This document shows, one piece after another, positions 58,901 to 64,000 of a stretch of 64,000 bases of DNA (position 1 is the first letter of the stretch; each line of letters begins with the position of its first letter). The stretch is taken from contig NW_020312084.1 in the NCBI RefSeq assembly GCF_002999335.1, positions 43,246 through 107,245 of the forward strand. The letters are read 5' to 3'. Under the pieces are notes generated by a model. That model had not been told where the DNA came from. It saw only the letters and a program-made list of their open reading frames with translations, and did not search any database. The position numbers and the translations under genes are program-made. The stretch is from Cyclospora cayetanensis (taxonomy: Eukaryota > Apicomplexa > Conoidasida > Eucoccidiorida > Eimeriidae).

Positions 58901-61600
58901 TCATGTTAATATCCCAAATGAGGCATTAGGAAGAAGGCCGAGGCACCATACTCGAGAGGGCCTGCGCATGAAATCGAGCATAGAGAGCATATTCACACTC
59001 TTAAACAGCAACAAATTTAAGAAATATCTACCTATGAACGCAGATATTTTGGCCAGAGGGCGTGCTGTGGAAGGATATTTATCAAACGGCGCGAGAAATA
59101 TGGTCAATAGCAACTGGATTGTGAACCAAGTAAAGCCCCGATTTCTTTTCTCAGGAAACGACGCCGCAAACCGCCCCTCCGCCGTCTCCTGACTCGCTTC
59201 GCCCACCCCAGTTCCACTAAAAAATCCTGTTTGGTATCTCTTCCAAGATCAATAGTCCCAGAATGCAGCACCTCAACGCTTTCCTGTGTAGCCTTCACCT
59301 CCTCTATGATGATTTGCTTGCGCGGAAGCGTTCATACAAAATTGGAAGAGTTTTGAGACAGCTTTAGGCAGTCAACGTTGGTAGCTTTTTGGCACCTCCA
59401 GCTCTACTGGAAATCAATGAAGGAAGAAGGAGCACTAATTTACGCGCAAATTCCCCTATCCTTTTGCCAACAACGCCTTGGGCGTTTCGTACGCAGATTG
59501 GTCCATAGGCAATGGGATACAGCTGCTGCAGCACGCAGAGATGCCTATCGGCGGAGGCTCAAAGTCTCGATCTGGTCGCTTTCAGATGCGCCTTGTAAAG
59601 TTTGCCCATCCAGCGAAACCAATCTCTAAGCCTTGAACCCACAGTCGGCCGCAGCCCATCGTGATGATGTGCTTTTCTCTCCTGAGACCTGAAATCGGTA
59701 GGGTCTCCGGAGCGATGCGAACTAACAGCGATTACACGAGTGCATTGTTGTATATAGAATCATTCACCACAAGGAATCTAGCCAAGCAATTGTATCGGTG
59801 TGAAACAGTTTTGCAGCAACTGTAGCGGGGTAAGGCTCGTGCACTCTGTTTGCCCATCTGCCCCTTCGTGGTTTACACTGGTCATTTCAAGGTGAGTATG
59901 TAAGCGGGGAGAACAGGCAGGCCAGAAGGCACCAGCTAATTTTTGGATCCTCATCCGGGAATAGTACTCCTCATGAATCCGTAAAACCTCTACACACGAG
60001 GTTATGATAATTGAGCGGATTGCTGAGGCACGACGAGCCCGGGTCAGGGAATGCAGTGGGCATATTCGGTTACAATGACATAGAAGCCTGGACCTTAACC
60101 TCCAATGGTTCAACAATACAGTGCATTGTCAGATCAGTCCGATTATCTTCAAAAACTAGAAGGCTCCGGAATTAGGCTGGCTTTGGGAAAATTGCACGGC
60201 TCGACGTGCTGAGAGTGTGTGCATGACACTGCACAGTACTCAGCTGCCAGGCACGGCCTACCAGATAGCATAAAAGAGCTTTTCCCAGTGCGATGTGAGT
60301 CCTATGATGACCCGAAGTAGCGTGATCATGTGCTTCGTGTACAAAGGCCCTGCGGGGTAGAGTCAGAATCTACACGCCATGAAGTACCGGTTTTGTTTTG
60401 AACAGGTCATCTTCAACGTGGCAGTGCTTCCATTTTTGCCACTGTGGATTTTGGCGAAAATCGCAAAATGTCCTTGTCAAAAGCATGAGACTGACGCAAT
60501 ATTGACAGACTCCGCGAGTCAGCATATTTAAGACCGAGCATGCTGCACACGGACGAAGTGCTGTGGCGTCTCCAGGGCACGTTGAAGACCCCGTTAGTGG
60601 CCCTCAACATACTCCACTGTAAATTTGTATTGCAGGGGACGCCTAATCCACCGATCAATCCTAGGCTCATCAAACTTTCTAAGCTACATTAAAGAGGAGT
60701 GGTTGGTCTGGGCAGCAACATGAAGCCCTAGTAAATGATGCTAGCATTTTTGTGTGCCTTACCACACGGCATAGAGTTTCTTTCCCCGCGCTTGATACCG
60801 CTGGTCTGTTTTGATGAATTAAGAAAAAGAAGAACATGATGCTTTGGAGAGAACTCGTATCGTGTTGGGATAAAGGAGCGCCCACCGCTACGTCACTTGC
60901 ATCAGCTCTTCGAAAGAAACGACGCGCAAACTCGGCCAGTGCGATTACTGGGGGAGCTGTGGAATTGGCTGATAGACGTCTTTGCTGCTGCGCCAGCGTC
61001 CTGTCCTGGACATTGACTGCATCTCCATCGCGAGATCACCAAAAAGGGAAACGATAAGTGCAAGGCCAGGACTGAAATTTCGGTAGTAAGATACAATCCC
61101 ATATAACTTCAGAAAGTCCTTACGGAGGCATACAGGTAATGGCCGTGTTCTCAATGCTCCAATTTTTGCCGAATCTGGCCCAAACGGTGCAGCTAAAACA
61201 CGTAATTCCACATATACAATTGTTAATATCGAAATGCGCAAGCAGTATGTGCTTCATATACGACTGTGTCGCCCGCAACAGCTAAAGCGCCCTCCGTACA
61301 TGCTGCAGGTGCTATTGAAACGTTTTGTCTGAATTTTACGAGATTTTCCACGTATAAAGCCATCCACCCCTCCGTGGTATGCCCCTCAAAGTCCCCCAAT
61401 AAGTTGCTGCTGCAGTTCAGCTACTACACCGCTCAATAAGCAAGTCGCAAGGAGTACTGGTTTGCCCTCATCTGCGGGCAAAATCGAACATTTAGCCGGC
61501 CGATGAATGCTTTGTGAACTCGCCCACTTTATCGGCCACCATGCCTTTATGGTTGGCATAACCTGAGTAACGCATCCAAACACATTCTAGCGGCTAAAAA
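58901..61600 (-). mobile_element. Second decayed Ty3/gypsy-like remnant
   Basis: On the minus strand, a frame at 61241-60945 contains PLPVCLRKDFLKLYG followed by SYYRNFSP (about 61091-61069), the RT-connection block of gypsy elements. Further along, at about 59987-59907, RIHEEYYSRMRIQKL followed by FWPACSP resembles the integrase zinc-binding region. The order on the minus strand is correct (RT before IN). Stops and frameshifts break every piece, so it is inactive. Element ends, LTRs and target-site duplications were not found, and the limits are nominal. Confidence 0.6.
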
Positions 61601-63067
61601 AGGCACATTTTCAGACCGCCTGTGGAGCTGCTGAGCTCCCGTTGGGATGCAGGCCGGCCTCGGTCGCACCATTCGGTGTTGTGCTAGCGCCTCTTTCCAT
61701 CACCGAAGGCCCTTTTTCAGCGCGACGCTAAATAAAATAAAATCATCGTATCACCAAACGGCTCGTGTTAGCATCAGAGAACTGATGTGCGGAAGCCTTG
61801 TATCTCATTGGATCCACAGCCAGAGGATGATTAGGGGAACATCTGCTTCAAAACAGTGCTCTGGCACCAACTCTAAAAGCTCTATTTTAGCTCTTTGCCT
61901 GGAAGCTTTCAACCTCGGATTCGAAGCAGCCTTAATCGAACATTATTGAGTGTTTTCGCTAAATCTACTGTCTTCTACTGCCGCGCCTCGCAACGTTCTG
62001 ACATGAGCGGCGAGGGGCAGCTAGCGTGCGCATTACTGCACCATCCAAGCACTCCAGCAATGCATAACTAGTTACACTGAGTATCCAGCTCAGACGCGAA
62101 CGAAGCTGTGCACTTTTGTATTGAGCTGACCGTAGTCTGCGGTTAATCAGGCATACGAAGAAATAAATCAATTAGAGTAATCCAACAGAAATCCTAGGCG
62201 AATGCAGACAGTGTAGTAAAATGCCTTTAAAGGTGGCTTCGTACCCTGCACAAAAAACAGGACCAAGTGGGCAATTCTTTACTAGGGCTTAGCTAAATGT
62301 AGACAGGACAGTTTTTTTAGCGTGGCTTAGCCCTCTAGAGGCTGAGACTGTCATGATCTGCTGCAGGTTTACTGTCTTCCAAGTGTATGGAGCAAGTCCT
62401 GCCCAGCGCAGTACCTTTTGCGTTACAATATCATTGGGAGCCTATCTCAATGTGCCTAAACAAAAATAATGCGTCCTTTTGGGTATGCAGTGCTTGAGTC
62501 TCGAAAGCATATTTTATATCGCGCTCTTCGTTGGACATCCGCAGTCCAACTGCAAAATTTATTTGGCGCGGCACACAATGTAAAATCGTGAGCTGTGCGA
62601 AGGCATCGGGGGCGTTAAAATGATACTATACGTGCAGCAACCTGGTTTCTCCTCCCACAATTAACAGAGCGTGAGGATGAGAAGGGCTTCTGGGCTGATG
62701 TTCTCTGGAAGCGGCAAAATAATTTTCGTACTACAGAATAGAAGAATTGCTGCTTCAAATACAGAGCAGCTGTGCATGAGTAAATCCAAGAAAGCAAAGG
62801 TACGATTTCTGGTGTGACTTTGGACTGTATGTACAACGCGAAGAGCCGCAGGCACACTGCAGCCGCATGTGCTCCAGGCGCTGCTGCTCCCATAGCAGCA
62901 GCAACGCGCGAATATCGCGCAGTTTTTCAAATTCTGTTTAATAAAAGAGATATAAACAGACTCATTTCTGTATTTTTTCTTTTGAAAGGGGAACAGCAGT
63001 GGCACGGATACAGAGCTGTACATAAACGTTAGAGTGGTTCTGCCCGCCTCTTTCCGCCCCAGCCAAA
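61601..63067. other. Repeat-poor stretch upstream of Rab GDI
   Basis: No supported gene. It includes a small hairpin at 62530-62550 (7-bp stem, 7-nt loop). The promoter of the GDI gene presumably lies in its right part. Confidence 0.55.
62530..62550. repeat. Inverted repeat, 7-bp stem, 7-nt loop
   Basis: GTTGGAC, then ATCCGCA, then GTCCAAC. Too short to stand alone; noted for its loop length. Confidence 0.7.
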
Positions 63068-64000
63068 ATGGATGAGGAATATGATGTAAGAGAAGTCAGA
63101 AAACGCTTCGCGGTTCTCGGTCCTCTGCATACCATGTGGCTGTGTTGCTGCTATTGGTCTCACTGCTTTTACTGCATGTACGGCTTCAAACCCAGCAGGT
63201 AGCGAATGTCTTGCAAAATGGATGTCACTGGGGGCCTCCAGATCTCTCATTCGCTGAGGGCGCCTTGCGCCACAGTGGTGAAGGCGGTGCCTGCGGGATT
63301 TTGGCTTGTCTAGTAGCAACAGGGGTTCTCCGCCAAGGTCTTTTGCATGCCGCTTTCCCTACTTGCAGGCCTCACCTGGCTGTGTTCTTGGTCACACAGA
63401 TGATTCACGCGCAGCGCTTAATGTTTTCGGTGTAAATTGTATGTGCAGGTGGTTGTCTGTGGTACGGGCCTGAAGGAGTGCATCCTGAGTGGTCTGCTAT
63501 CATCCGCGGGTAAAAAGGTGCTGCACTTGGACAGAAACAATTACTATGGCGGAGAGTGCGCATCTCTTAGTCTCACGAACCTCTACAACAAGTTCAAACC
63601 AGGTGAGAGGCGCAAAGCAAGACTTTTGGATCGATTTTTTTTTGTTTCCGTCGCTCTGACTTGGGCTACGTTGTTTTCCCAGCGTACGGCTTTGCTCTTT
63701 CTTCGTTCTCTAGCGGCTCCCTCCATGCCTCTGTGCCTTTGAAACTTTTCCGCTGTATGCGTGCTCTACACCGTGGACCTCTCTCGGTCTTCGCGCCTGG
63801 CAGACAGCGCCTACCGTTCTCTTTGCCCCCCCCTCCCCCCCCACCCCCCTGCTCCTACACTCTCGTTTGCTATCGCCCTCCTCCTTCCCCCCTCCCCTCC
63901 TCCCGTTCCCCTTCCTCTCTCCTCTCTCTCTTCTTCCCTCTCTCCTCACTCTCTCCCTTTCTCTTGCTCCTTGTACCGTTCTCTATTCTCTGTGTTTCCT
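63068..64000 (+). CDS. GDI: Rab GDP-dissociation inhibitor (GDI), 5' part only
   Basis: GDI extracts prenylated GDP-bound Rab proteins from membranes and recycles them. Exon 1 (63068-63085) encodes MDEEYD and exon 2 (63449-63602) joins in phase to give [15 protein letters not shown], then [16 protein letters not shown], then LYNKFKPG. This is the N-terminal FAD-like Rossmann motif and the sequence-conserved region of GDI. MDEEYD followed by the [11 protein letters not shown] motif distinguishes GDI from the related Rab escort protein. The rest of the gene (about 400 codons) lies beyond the window. Exon 2 ends in phase 1 at a GTGAGA donor, and the intron that follows contains a long pyrimidine tract. 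Confidence 0.95.
63811..63968. repeat. Pyrimidine-only tract in GDI intron 2
   Basis: About 150 nt almost free of purines (C/T-rich, with CCCCCC runs), lying downstream of the exon 2 donor. The complementary strand forms the Arg/Gly/Glu-rich shadow frames. Confidence 0.9.

Noticed and set aside
1..64000. tRNA, rRNA, CRISPR array or bacterial-type operon
   Set aside because: Scanned by eye for T-loop consensus, direct repeat-spacer patterns and rRNA cores. Nothing convincing; spliced genes and triplet repeats fit a eukaryote. A covariance-model search would be decisive for tRNAs.

Overview
The window looks like nuclear DNA of an apicomplexan coccidian, most likely an Eimeria species. Genes are split into many short exons by GT/AG introns. 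Coding and non-coding DNA alike are full of CAG/GCA triplet runs, giving poly-Gln, poly-Ala and poly-Ser tracts. Two predicted proteins are apicoplast enzymes with N-terminal leaders, and there are degenerate Ty3/gypsy-like fragments. There are no bacterial-style operons, CRISPR arrays or rRNA genes. I found no convincing tRNA by eye.

Layout: an unidentified membrane protein (425-1306, -) and a weak minus-strand candidate (1861-3077) precede an apicoplast GatB gene (3168-9452, +, 15 exons, all phases reconcile). A CCDC43-like gene follows (9483-10948, -), then an EHD-family dynamin-like ATPase gene (12767-17895, -, 14 exons, all phases reconcile). From about 18 to 26.8 kb the DNA is poor in CAG repeats and almost gene-free, but holds a decayed gypsy retroelement. 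Single-exon RPS6 lies at 26874-27647 (+). A second repeat-rich stretch (30.4-57.1 kb) carries a TPR protein resembling APC/C subunit 8 (-), LTV1 (-) and a SufA/IscA-type Fe-S carrier (+). LTV1 and the SufA gene are divergent, with only 17 bp between their start codons. Next come a large symplekin gene (+) and an RBBP4/MSI1-type WD40 gene (-). From 57.3 to 63 kb the sequence is again repeat-poor, with a second decayed gypsy element on the opposite strand. The window ends in the first two exons of a Rab GDI gene (63068 onward, +).

The genes are mostly housekeeping and do not form one pathway. Themes are apicoplast function (GatB, SufA), membrane traffic (EHD, Rab GDI), ribosome production (RPS6, LTV1), mRNA 3'-end formation (symplekin), chromatin assembly (RBBP4-like) and possibly cell-cycle proteolysis (APC8-like). 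The alternation of CAG-rich and feature-poor DNA matches the R/P segment organisation described for Eimeria chromosome 1.

The most unusual signal is a scatter of perfect or near-perfect fold-back inverted repeats. They range from a 50-bp spacerless palindrome to a 57-bp stem, and several share a loop of exactly 7 nt. A second family has GGGGCCCC-type cores. Exon boundaries were read by hand. They are firm where stated (GatB, EHD, RBBP4-like, GDI) and approximate elsewhere.
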